64,000 nucleotides of DNA from Anaerolineae bacterium (lineage in GTDB: Bacteria; Chloroflexota; Anaerolineae; Aggregatilineales; Phototrophicaceae), in contig JAIOHM010000067.1 of assembly GCA_019912965.1 (NCBI GenBank), forward strand, positions 1-64,000. Reading direction: 5' to 3'. Position 1 is the stretch's first letter, and each line of letters begins with the position of its first letter. The position numbers were made by a program, and so were the translations under genes. Positions 1 through 8,800 of the stretch are shown one piece after another. A model generated the notes under the pieces. That model was not told the origin of the DNA. It saw only the letters and a program-made list of their open reading frames with translations, and did not search any database.

Positions 1-506
1 ACCCCAACCCCAACGATGATGCCCCCGCCAATCACCGGATAGACGGGCAGCATAAACAGCGCCAATAACGCCCCACATATCATTACCACAAATACAGCAA
101 CCGAGATGGGGGTTGTCAGTTCGGAGTCCGGTGCAAAAGAAACTGCAACGGGTACTGATTTTTCGGTAATGGGTTCTGAATCGGATAAAACAGGAGGCGA
201 CGGCTTGTGGCTCAATGGCTGCCGATGAAAACGAACGATGACCGTCACCAGATTCGCAAGACTGGCGACCACCTCACGCGCAGCAGGGATGACACGGCGG
301 GCGGCAGCTTCGATGATCTGCCGTTCGGTGTAGCCAGCGCGCCGCAAAAGCAGCGATCCAGCCAGCAGCAGCATTCCCAACAGCAGCAAATTGGAATAAG
401 GGTACGGCAGGATAACCAGTAAAAAGCCCGCCCCTGCGGTAAGCAGAAGGAGCAACAGCCAAAGAAGCGGTGAAGGAGGGCGGGGATCGGTGTTCTGCAT
501 ATTCAT
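1..506 (-). CDS. Membrane protein of unknown function (3' end outside window)
   Basis: The frame opens at ATG 506 (an in-frame ATG at 500 has better spacing to an AGG) and is still open at base 1, so only the first 168 codons are visible. Two hydrophobic segments lie at about residues 13-33 and 38-54, followed by a basic amphipathic stretch (55-95), a polar loop rich in Pro, Ser and Glu (100-130), a third membrane segment (133-153), and the start of a glycine-rich hydrophobic stretch at the edge. I recognise no family and see no catalytic motif. The M55 peptidase gene upstream ends 81 bases before it on the same strand, so the two could be co-transcribed. Confidence 0.75.
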   Translation of the reverse strand, partial: MNMQNTDPRPPSPLLWLLLLLLTAGAGFLLVILPYPYSNLLLLGMLLLAGSLLLRRAGYTERQIIEAAARRVIPAAREVVASLANLVTVIVRFHRQPLSHKPSPPVLSDSEPITEKSVPVAVSFAPDSELTTPISVAVFVVMICGALLALFMLPVYPVIGGGIIVGVG

Positions 507-587
507 AGCCTAGCACAGAGCACGGCTTGCTGCACACTGGCAGTATTAAGAATTGCGTTCTGCCCCACCTCTAAAATGTGCCAGCTT

Positions 588-1409
588 TTACCAATGCCAA
601 ACCTGATTCCAGGCCTGCATCCAATCGTCACCCCGGCTGATGACGTAATTGGCGTTGGGGCTTTTCTCAAATTCCACGCCGGGACGCCCGATGAAATCGG
701 CCAGCTTTTCGACGTTATCAATCTGAATGCGGATAGTGGTCGGTTTCGCCGGAACATACGCCTGAATCCCGTTCCGGTTTTTGAGCGCCTTGTATGCCCC
801 ATCCTCGATCATCTGGCGGGCACGAACGGGTGGAATCTGGCGGGCGGAGTAGCGCCCCAAGCCGCGCTTGACAGCGACCGTTGTCAGACCATCGCTCAGG
901 ATTTCGCGAACTTCGCGGCACACCGCTTCATCGCCTGTAACCAACACTACCGGGCAGCCATAATGTCCGCACAGCGCCGCGTTGATTCCGCTTTCGCCCA
1001 CCAGATCATCGTTAAACCACAGGTTGTACCATTTCACCGTGCTGATGGTGTGGCAAAGCACCCCATCGGGCGTATTATTGCGGGCGTGCATCCCCACAAA
1101 CAGCGCCGCATCGCAGCCTTGTTCCAGCAGTTCGGTATAGCGCGACCAGGGATGACCCGCCACCCATTCGCAATCCGGGTGTAACAGTTCGGGCACAAAG
1201 GAATTAAAGCTGTAATCCCCACCTGCCCCATGACAATCCACTGCTACGATTTCGGTCGCGCCTGCCGCCTTTGCCCCACGCACAGCCGCATTAATCTCCT
1301 CGGTGTATAAGCGCCGCCCTTCTTCATACTGCGCTTTACCACCCGTTACCTGATCCCAACGAACGATGCCGCTGACGCCTTCCATATCCGCCATAATCAA
1401 TACACGCAT
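588..1409 (-). CDS. M55 family D-aminopeptidase (DppA-like)
   Basis: Predicted 273-residue zinc aminopeptidase of the M55/DppA family, which releases N-terminal D-amino acids from peptides in the cytoplasm. The N-terminus has the family's D-x-E metal site (ADMEGVSG, D8 and E10), followed by a second conserved block (VDCHGAGGDYSFN), a GMHARNN block carrying a further metal-ligand histidine, and GESGINAALCG near the middle. Length matches DppA (about 270). I chose ATG 1409 rather than the longer frame from 1445 because GGAG lies 8 bases before it and the D-x-E motif then sits at its normal distance from the N-terminus. It stands alone, not beside dipeptide-permease genes. A role in peptide or D-amino-acid scavenging is inferred. 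Confidence 0.88.
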   Translation of the reverse strand: MRVLIMADMEGVSGIVRWDQVTGGKAQYEEGRRLYTEEINAAVRGAKAAGATEIVAVDCHGAGGDYSFNSFVPELLHPDCEWVAGHPWSRYTELLEQGCDAALFVGMHARNNTPDGVLCHTISTVKWYNLWFNDDLVGESGINAALCGHYGCPVVLVTGDEAVCREVREILSDGLTTVAVKRGLGRYSARQIPPVRARQMIEDGAYKALKNRNGIQAYVPAKPTTIRIQIDNVEKLADFIGRPGVEFEKSPNANYVISRGDDWMQAWNQVWHW

Positions 1410-1492
1410 GAAATATTCTCCAGATGAATGTTTATTGACAGGCATGATTTTAAGTCAAAAGTAGAAAAATCCGGTACTTTCCACTTCCTTAT

Positions 1493-1521
1493 TTGCGTTA
1501 GGGCGGGATGATGCGGAAAAT
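1493..1521 (+). promoter_or_regulatory. Possible sigma-70-type promoter for the CDGSH protein
   Basis: TTGCGT at 1493-1498 and GAAAAT at 1516-1521, separated by 17 bases, lie 30 bases upstream of the start at 1551. The match to consensus is moderate, so this is a weak call. Confidence 0.3.
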
Positions 1522-1550
1522 GGTAGCGATTATTGGATGGGAGGTAAATT

Positions 1551-2210
1551 ATGCGATCAAAGATACACACCTATAAAGCGGATGAAATTACAGTGGAGTA
1601 TGATCTTTTCCGCTGCATTCACGCGGAGGAATGCTGGCGGCGGCTTTCAGTGGTGTTCGATCCCCAAAAGCGCCCGTGGATAGAGCCAGATCAAGCGTCG
1701 CCAGCCCAGATTATGGAAACCGTATTGCATTGTCCTTCCGGCGCACTTCATGCCGAACCCAAAGACACAAGCATCGCGGAATCCATTCCCGCCACCAATA
1801 CCATCCAATTGGCTGCGGATGGGCCGTTGTACATACGCGGTGAAGTCACCGTCCTGGATGCCGATGACCGCCCCATTTTGCAGGATACACGCATGTCACT
1901 ATGCCGGTGTGGTTCGGCGGTCAGTAAGCCGCTGTGCGATAACGCCCATGTGAAAGCCAATTTTCAAGCGCCTGCTGGCTTGCTGGCAAATGGCGAACCC
2001 AGCGCGGTTTTAGAAGCCGAGGGCGGCGCGCTGACCATCAAGACCACTCGGAATGGGTCGTTGAAAGTGACTGGAAATTTCAGCATTTTGGATGGGACTG
2101 GTCAGGTAATTTTCACTGGACAGCAGGCGTGGCTGTGCCGCTGTGGAGGTTCAGCCAACAAGCCGTTCTGCGATGGTACGCATAAACACAACGGATTCAC
2201 AGCCGATTAA
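1551..2210 (+). CDS. Fer4_19 ferredoxin-like domain fused to two CDGSH iron-sulfur motifs
   Basis: A 219-residue soluble iron-sulfur protein. Residues 1-68 match the divergent mono-cluster ferredoxin domain (Fer4_19): RCIHAEEC with C22 and C28, then HCPSGAL with C61. Two CDGSH-type [2Fe-2S] sites follow with the C-x-C-x8-C-D-x2-H spacing: C118, C120, C129, H133 and C196, C198, C207, H211. The first has CDNAH in place of CDGAH; the second is canonical (CDGTH). CDGSH proteins bind redox-active, transferable [2Fe-2S] clusters, so electron or cluster transfer is the likely role, but no partner gene lies nearby. GGGAGG precedes the ATG. It converges on the GNAT gene with only 14 bases between stops. 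Confidence 0.87.
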   Translation: MRSKIHTYKADEITVEYDLFRCIHAEECWRRLSVVFDPQKRPWIEPDQASPAQIMETVLHCPSGALHAEPKDTSIAESIPATNTIQLAADGPLYIRGEVTVLDADDRPILQDTRMSLCRCGSAVSKPLCDNAHVKANFQAPAGLLANGEPSAVLEAEGGALTIKTTRNGSLKVTGNFSILDGTGQVIFTGQQAWLCRCGGSANKPFCDGTHKHNGFTAD

Positions 2211-2224
2211 GTAAAGTTACTGGC

Positions 2225-3106
2225 TTAAAGATACAGGAACATTTCGATGCGGCGGAATGCCTCGACGTAACCTATCTGCTGGAAAATCGGCCAGCGTAAA
2301 TCCAGCGCAGGCAAGTTCTCCACTTTGGTATCTTGCAGCGGATGGAGGCTGTGCAGGTGATGCAGCAGTGCGCGCGTAATTTCATCGCGGGCAGGGGCGG
2401 GTGTGTGCAGCACGATATAGGACATCTGGAAGGCAGTGTTCTGATACACAATCCAGCCCGTCTCGCCGGATGGCATCTGAATGCGTAAACCTTTCATGCC
2501 ACCCGCCTGCATGAGCGAGGCATTCTCGTCAATCCATGATGCGCCGGGGCCGCGTTCAGTCAAACAGGTCTGGATTTCATCAGCGGTCAGCGGGGTGACA
2601 ACGGCCTCGGCGATGGGATTTTCCAATGTTGGCTTGCTCGGCGGACGGCGGATGACCAGCAGTTCGCGCGTCTCGCGGAATCCAAATTTGGTGAACAGGC
2701 GGTGCGCCGGAGTATTTCCCTTAATCACCTCCAACTGCACCAACTTTGCGCCGCGTCTCTGCGCCCCATCCAGCAGCGTTTGCATCAGGAACGAACCCAG
2801 ATTGTTGCCTCGCCGTTCGGGGACAACACCCAGTCGGGTAATCCATGCCCGTTCACGACGCACACCCAGCATCCCTATACCACACATTTCACCGGCCGGA
2901 TTCAGGGCAACAGCGGAAGCATCCAGATCAACATCATAGGTTTTGACGTAGGTTTCCATACGTTTGGCGTTCATCGGCATGGGCACGATGTAATCCACGC
3001 GCGACTGGTTATAAATTTCCGCTAATTCCTGAAAGGTGTATTGGCTGGTGGGCACGGGCATAAAGTAGCGTCCGGTTTCCAGCGGCGGATTGGGAATGGT
3101 CGTCAT
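2225..3106 (-). CDS. GNAT family N-acetyltransferase with C-terminal extension
   Basis: About 293 residues. The first half is a GNAT fold with the acetyl-CoA pyrophosphate loop (VVPERRGNNLG, about residues 92-102) followed by the motif-B helix and NTPAHRLFTKFGF. The C-terminal half (about 150-293) is a second domain without a readable acetyl-CoA loop, as in tandem-GNAT proteins, where it may be a degenerate copy. The substrate is unknown. An in-frame TTG at 3109 could also be used; the SD AGGAG overlaps the TAG stop of the upstream receiver gene (3121), which argues for translational coupling. That makes it the last gene of the receiver / PLP-enzyme signalling set. Confidence 0.83.
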   Translation of the reverse strand: MTTIPNPPLETGRYFMPVPTSQYTFQELAEIYNQSRVDYIVPMPMNAKRMETYVKTYDVDLDASAVALNPAGEMCGIGMLGVRRERAWITRLGVVPERRGNNLGSFLMQTLLDGAQRRGAKLVQLEVIKGNTPAHRLFTKFGFRETRELLVIRRPPSKPTLENPIAEAVVTPLTADEIQTCLTERGPGASWIDENASLMQAGGMKGLRIQMPSGETGWIVYQNTAFQMSYIVLHTPAPARDEITRALLHHLHSLHPLQDTKVENLPALDLRWPIFQQIGYVEAFRRIEMFLYL

Positions 3107-3120
3107 CAAGCGGGGTGCTC

Positions 3121-3498
3121 CTAGAGTTTCGCCTTGTTCTGGATGTAGGCGCTGACCTGCTCGGCAAAGCGCCGGGTATCAATCGGCTTGGTGATCACAC
3201 CATCACAGCCATAGGCTTTCGCCATTTCCTGCGCCTGTTCTTCCGGCCAGGCAGTGAAAGCGATAATGGATGTTTTTTCCAAACTGGCCTGCTGGCGAAT
3301 CATGGCCATGATGGTCTGCCCATCAATATCCGGCAAACCGAGGTCAACCAGCACCAGATCAGGAATGGTTTCCAACACTTGGGTCAAACCCATTTCGCCG
3401 TCTTCGGCAATGCTGACATCATGCCCGGCATGGCGCAGCAGTTTGCTCGCCATCCGTGCATTATCTGGATTATCTTCAATCACAATGATGCGACTCAT
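3121..3498 (-). CDS. Single-domain response regulator (CheY-like receiver)
   Basis: A 125-residue stand-alone receiver domain with all active-site residues: acidic pair E8-D9 (VIEDN), phospho-acceptor D52 (LVDLGLP), T82 (AFTAW) and K104 (ITKPID). No output domain is present. ATG 3498 is preferred over the frame opening at 3546 because it places the first beta strand at residue 3 and has an AGG six bases upstream. The gene sits between the PLP enzyme carrying two receivers (stop 3567) and the GNAT gene, all on the minus strand. It could be a phosphate shuttle or sink for the giant kinase upstream. That partnership is inferred from position only. Confidence 0.9.
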   Translation of the reverse strand: MSRIIVIEDNPDNARMASKLLRHAGHDVSIAEDGEMGLTQVLETIPDLVLVDLGLPDIDGQTIMAMIRQQASLEKTSIIAFTAWPEEQAQEMAKAYGCDGVITKPIDTRRFAEQVSAYIQNKAKL

Positions 3499-3535
3499 TT
3501 TACCTGCTCGCTCTGCTTCAATACACATGACTCTG

Positions 3536-3562
3536 GTAAGGGCCACCCTGTTGCGCCCCTAC
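3536..3562. repeat. Degenerate copy of the GTAGGGGC palindrome
   Basis: GTAAGGGCC at 3536-3544 faces GCGCCCCTAC at 3553-3562. The arms pair imperfectly, but the outer GTA..TAC ends and the G-run/C-run layout match the better copies at 5731-5763 and 58575-58601. It lies in the 68-base gap between two co-directional genes. Confidence 0.4.
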
Positions 3563-3566
3563 TATC

Positions 3567-5684
3567 CTATCCCTCAACCTTCAGCAGATTGTGGACGACA
3601 TACAGGAATTCTTTACGATCCAATGCGCCCTTGCGGATAACTGCTGTGCCATAGGGCTGCAAAAAGTTCTGCTCTTGCAGGGTGAGTTCCTTTGCAGAAA
3701 GCACCAGCACCGGAATTTCGCGCAGCCGTTCGTCGTGCTGCAAGGCTTCCAGCACAGCAAACCCGTCCATCTCCGGCAGCATCAAATCCAGAATGATGAG
3801 TTCGGGGTGATGCTCATGAACCGCTTTCAATCCGGCACGCCCGGAAGACGCCTCGAAGATGCGGTATTTATCTTCACTTTCCAGCAAGCGCCGTGCCAGT
3901 CGTAAATCCTGCGGATTATCCTCAATGATGACCACCGGGGTTTTCACTTTGGTTTCAGGACGCGAATCGGTCAGTGTATTGAGGTTGGCTGGCTGCATCT
4001 CAGTTGTATCTACACGCGGCGTATGACCCAACGCCTGCACTACATGATCGACCAACTGGCGTGTATCGAAGCCGCCTTTCGTCCAGATCGACTCGGTGTA
4101 TTCTTCTAACACTTTGGCATCCTGTGTAGTGATGGTCTTGGCAGAAACCACCACCACTGGAATATCAGCAGTTTCCGGGTCATTCTTGAGTTTTTCCAGC
4201 AATGTGAAGCCATCCATCTCCGGCATTGTCAGATCGCTGATAATGAAATCCGGCTTACGATCCTGAATCATCCGCAGGGCTTCTATACCACCCCCTGCTT
4301 CATAAATGCGATAGCGTTTATAGCGTTGAAGCAGACGGCGAATGAGACGACGGTCGGCGGGATTATCATCCACAATCAGGATAGAAGTCACCTGCTCATC
4401 CAGTTTGCGGATGGCTGCATCCAGCCCTTCGACGTGTGAATGTTCTGGCGTGGCAGATTCACCTAGCTGCAAATCCAGCACATACTGGTCGCCCAAAATG
4501 TGGCTTTCCGCAGTAAAAGTGTGACCAGAGCAGTTGACTACAACCGATTCGTGCGGAGCAATTATGCCTTCGGTCAGCATCCGTTCCAATCCGGCAAAGG
4601 CTACGGCTGTGGCGGGTTCGACCGAGAAACCCGCTTTGCTGGCAAGCCGACGCATGGCCTCGAAGGTCTTGCCATCTTCAATCGCCAGCATTGTGCCACC
4701 GTTGCTCAAAACGGCTTCACGCAGCACGACATAGCTGTAGCCCGGATCACCTGTCGCCAAAACAGTGATGAGGGTTTTGGGTGTAACCGGGTCGGCTTCC
4801 GCCTTGCCCGCCTGAAAAGCATTGACCATCGGCGCGCAGCCCGCCGCCTGAATAACGCCGAGTTTGGGCATTTTGTCGATCATGCCCATTTCGAGAAGTT
4901 CCTGAAAGCCTTTCCAGACACCTAAAGGGCCGATGCCGCCGCTAACCGCCTGAATATACCAGTCCGGCGCACACCAGCGTCCAGTGCTATCCGCGCCCAG
5001 TTTGCCCGCCAACTGCTCGGCAATCTCAAAAGCCAGCGTTTTCATGCTCTCTTTGCCGGGGATAGCCTTCGCACCCCGGTCGAGATGAATGCCTTTGCGT
5101 TTGGCGAATTCCGCTGCGACGTGCTTGGTTTCATCATAGGTGCCAGAGACTTTGACGACTTCCGCACCATACAGTGCCGCCTCACGCATTTTCTCTGACG
5201 ACACCTGACTGGTCAGAAACAGCCACAGTTTAATGCCTGCCCGCGCACAATATGCTGCATAAGCTGCCCCGGCGTTACCGGTCGAGGCCAGCACGCATTC
5301 GGTAATTCCGGCACGACGCATTGCCATAACAGAGAGTGCTGCCTGCCGATCTTTAAACGAACTGGTTGGCCCCTGCCGCTCATCTTTGGCGTAGATATGC
5401 TCATGCTCAAACATGCGTTCATAAGTGTAAAGCCGGGTAAGTGAGGTAAAGCCTTCACCCATACTAATTTCCGGATCGGGTTCGCTCAGGGGCAGCAGTT
5501 CCCGGTAGCGCCACAAAGAACGATCACGGTTAAGGAGTGCAGCAGGCCATTGTTCTGACACCGCTGCGTAGTCATAGCGCGCGTCGAGCCACTGCGAGTT
5601 GCAATGTGTACAAGCTTTGAGGTTAATGTCGGCGGACATGGTGTGCCCACATTCAAGGCACACAACCTGTTGAAAAAAGGTCAC
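3567..5684 (-). CDS. Threonine synthase-like PLP enzyme fused to two receiver domains
   Basis: A 705-residue three-part protein starting at GTG 5684 (GGGAG upstream). Residues 1-35 form a zinc ribbon (C9, C12, C25, C28), typical of one class of threonine synthases. Residues 70-400 are a fold-type II PLP enzyme: Schiff-base K111 in SSFKDRQ, then LASTGNAGAAYA and a SGGIGPLG phosphate-binding loop. Threonine synthase converts O-phosphohomoserine to threonine. Residues 433-553 are a receiver with D439/D440, phospho-acceptor D484 (ISDLTMPEMDG), S514 and K536; residues 582-703 are a second receiver with E588/D589, D633 (ILDLMLPEMDG), S663 and K685. Both look competent for phosphorylation. I know of no established threonine synthase carrying receivers. 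No hom or thrB lies nearby, so regulation of the enzyme by phosphotransfer, or reuse of the PLP domain as a sensor, are both open. Confidence 0.9.
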   Translation of the reverse strand: MTFFQQVVCLECGHTMSADINLKACTHCNSQWLDARYDYAAVSEQWPAALLNRDRSLWRYRELLPLSEPDPEISMGEGFTSLTRLYTYERMFEHEHIYAKDERQGPTSSFKDRQAALSVMAMRRAGITECVLASTGNAGAAYAAYCARAGIKLWLFLTSQVSSEKMREAALYGAEVVKVSGTYDETKHVAAEFAKRKGIHLDRGAKAIPGKESMKTLAFEIAEQLAGKLGADSTGRWCAPDWYIQAVSGGIGPLGVWKGFQELLEMGMIDKMPKLGVIQAAGCAPMVNAFQAGKAEADPVTPKTLITVLATGDPGYSYVVLREAVLSNGGTMLAIEDGKTFEAMRRLASKAGFSVEPATAVAFAGLERMLTEGIIAPHESVVVNCSGHTFTAESHILGDQYVLDLQLGESATPEHSHVEGLDAAIRKLDEQVTSILIVDDNPADRRLIRRLLQRYKRYRIYEAGGGIEALRMIQDRKPDFIISDLTMPEMDGFTLLEKLKNDPETADIPVVVVSAKTITTQDAKVLEEYTESIWTKGGFDTRQLVDHVVQALGHTPRVDTTEMQPANLNTLTDSRPETKVKTPVVIIEDNPQDLRLARRLLESEDKYRIFEASSGRAGLKAVHEHHPELIILDLMLPEMDGFAVLEALQHDERLREIPVLVLSAKELTLQEQNFLQPYGTAVIRKGALDRKEFLYVVHNLLKVEG

Positions 5685-5730
5685 GGTGAACGAAACTCCC
5701 AGAGCATTATGCCATTATTTCCAGACATGG

Positions 5731-5763
5731 TCGTAGGGGAGGATTTGTAACCCTCCCCTACGA
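5731..5763. repeat. Palindromic repeat, best copy (12-bp perfect stem)
   Basis: TCGTAGGGGAGG (5731-5742) and CCTCCCCTACGA (5752-5763) are perfect inverted arms around a 9-base loop. No T-run follows on the minus strand, so it is not a classical terminator for the kinase gene that ends at 5833. It is one of several related palindromes in gaps of this window. Confidence 0.75.
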
Positions 5764-5791
5764 TAATTTTAGACAATAGCCAGATATGGTT

Positions 5792-5819
5792 AGAGACAGA
5801 GGGTAAATCCTCTGCCTCT
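5792..5819. repeat. Second palindrome in the same gap
   Basis: AGAGACAGAGG (5792-5802) faces CCTCTGCCTCT (5809-5819) with one mismatch and a 6-base loop. It lies just downstream of the giant kinase stop and could work as a 3'-end hairpin. Its layout resembles the 5731 element but the stem sequence differs. Confidence 0.5.
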
Positions 5820-5832
5820 GCAAACGGCATCT

Positions 5833-8800
5833 TTATGCCTTCTGCCCCATTTGTTCAGCGTAGGTGGGGATGGTGAACCAGAAGGTAGACCCCACACCCT
5901 TTTCGCTTTCTACATAGATTTCACCTTCGTGCATGTGAACCAGATGGCGCGTGATGACCAGACCCAGACCAGTACCACCTGCACGGCGGGTGGCCGAGCC
6001 ATCCACCTGATGGAACTGCTGGAACAAACCCTGTATGTCTGTCTCGCTCATACCCATGCCGGTATCCTGCACCTGCACTGCGATTTCGCCATCGTTGTGA
6101 CGGAACATCCGCAGGGTGACGCGGCCATTTTCGGTGAACTTGATGGAGTTGGTCATCAGGTTCAGGACGATCTGCTTGATGCGGATCGGGTCGCCATACA
6201 CCTTCGGGAAGTTATCTTCAATATCCACGTCGAGGTCAATGCCCTTGTTGGCAGCCAGGATTTTGACGGTGTTCATGACTTCATCAATCACGGGCATCAC
6301 ATCGGTTTCGCGGCGGTCAATGAACATCTGTCCGGCCTCGATCTTGGCGAGGTCGAGGATGTCATTGATGATGGTCAGCAGGTGCTTACCACCGCCGTGA
6401 ATAGCTTCCACGTCTTCAATCGCGTCGGCGCTCAGGTCGCCGTCGATGCCGTCCAGCAGCACTTCGGCATAACCGATGATCGAATTCAGCGGCGTCCGCA
6501 ATTCATGGCTCATATTCGCCAGGAATTGTGACTTCAGGCGGTCAACTTCACGCAGTCGTTCAGCCGTTTCCTGTTGAATCTGGAAGGCACGGGCGTTTTC
6601 AACCGCTACGGCCACCTGATCAGCCAGTGTTCGCATGACCAGCGCGTCCGTCTCAGTAAAGCGGTTGACGGTAGCAGCCTGCACATCCAGCACACCGATC
6701 AGCTTGTCACCCACGATCATGGGCACGGACATTTCAGAGCGGGTTTCCGGCAGCAGTGGGTTCGGTAAGTAGTTGGGTACTTGCGCCACATCATTGATGA
6801 TGACCGTTTCACCACTACGGGCGGCGGTCGCAACCAAGCTGGTGATTTGTTCAAGACGGATGCTGTGACCTCGTTCGCGCATGATGCGCCCCGGATTCCC
6901 GGCACCCGCTGCCAGCATCAGATGTTCGCCGTCTTCATCCAGCAGGTAAATGTGGGCATGGTACAGACCGAAACTGGATTTGGTCAGTTCGCTTACATCT
7001 GATAGCAGTTTATTCGCGTCCAGTGTGGCTGCCGCAGTTTTGGACACATCAGCCACCGTTTGGAGTTCCGCCGCACGCTTCTGCATTTGCAACGAGGCTT
7101 GCAGCGCGTCCAGCGTCGGTATGACTTGCAGCATAATCGCGCTGAGAATGCGTTCATCTTGCTCGGTAAAGCGAACGCCATCTGACCAATTAAGGGTTAC
7201 CAGACCGATCCAACGCCCCTGTGTATACAGCGGTACGATGACAGTGCCGCGCGCATTGGTGGCTTGGTAAGCCATTCGTGTGACTGAATCAACGCGTTCG
7301 TCAGTTAATACATCATCAATGAGGATTGGCCTGCCGGGATTAGATAACCACAACCCGGAGATTGGGAATTCAGGCAGATAGAAACGGCTTCCAACAGGGG
7401 TCGTTGATTCACTGCCATCGTTCTGCCAGTTTGCGACGACTTCCGCCCAATTCGGCTGGTTGTTTTCACTTTCGATTGTCAGCAATGTGCCAGATGATCC
7501 GCCGCGTATCCGGCCATATTCCGTCATCGCGTTCAGGATTTCCTGGCTGGTGCGGGCATTGGTCAATTGAGCAGAGATGAGGTAAAGCAACTGCTGTTCA
7601 TCTTCTTGCGTCTTACGCTCGATACCAATCGAGATTTGCTCGGAAAGGATTTGCCCCAGCGCGATGTCTTCTTCTGTGAAGACATGCATCTGCTGGCTGA
7701 AGTTACCGAATATAACCGCTGAAACCCGGTTTTCGATGATTACCGGCAGTGTCAGTACGGACCTGATGCCCAGCGTTTCGATGTAGTATTCCGGGAAGTT
7801 GGGATACTGGTTCACATCATCAATTATCACCACACGCCCTGTATTGATTACTTCCATACCATGTGGATAAGCCGGGGCGGGATCAACAAAGGTTTTGGCA
7901 ATCGCACTGGTCATGCCTTTACCAGCACCCACGTAACCGTGCCACATTTGGGTTTTATGATCGAAGCTGGACATCACCAGGTTATCAAACCCTAAAGTCT
8001 CAGCCATCAGGATCATAACCTCCTCGATGCTCTTTTCCACATCGTTGGAGCTACGCAAAATATCGCTGACCTGGTTACGGATTTGAGCGTTACGGGCGCG
8101 CTGCTGGGTGATCATAAAGGCACGGGCATTTTGCACCGCGACAGCAATTTGGTCAGCCAGTGCGGTCTGAACGCGCACATCCTCATCCGTAAAGTGGTTG
8201 ACTTTATCCGCTTGTACGTCCAGCACGCCGATTAGTTGGCCGCCGACGATCATCGGCACAGATAGTTCCGATTGGGTATCCGGCAGAAGCGGGTTCGGCA
8301 AGAAGTCTGGTTCGTGGGTGACATCATTGGAAATCACACCCTGGCCTTGACGGGCAGCCCGCGCTACCAAACTGTTGGTATGACTAAGCGGGATACGGCG
8401 GCCTTCCGCCTTCATGATTTGGCCAGCTTCCCCTGCACCTGCTGCCAACACCAGATTTTCGCCTCGACTATCCAGTAGATAAGCGTGGGCATGGTACAGA
8501 TCAAATCGCAGCTTGACGAGATCAACCACCGATTGCAGCAGTTCATCAACTTCCAACTGCGTGGTTGTGGCAGCGCTCACCTCGGCTACCGTTTGGAGTT
8601 CCGCCGCGCGTTTACGCATGGCTTGCGATGCATAAAGCGCGTCCATTGTCGGTGTTACCTGGCGTTGGATGGCACTGAGGATGCGTTCATCCTGTTCGTT
8701 AAAATAAGTGGCACCCGACCAGCTAAAGGTTACCAAGCCCACCCATCGGCCCTGTGTGTAGAGCGGAAGAATAGCGGCGCTCGTGGTCTGAGCCTGCTGA

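Noticed and set aside
207..422. 71-residue plus-strand frame rich in Gln
   Set aside because: Overlaps the truncated minus-strand membrane protein, which has proper membrane segments and start context.
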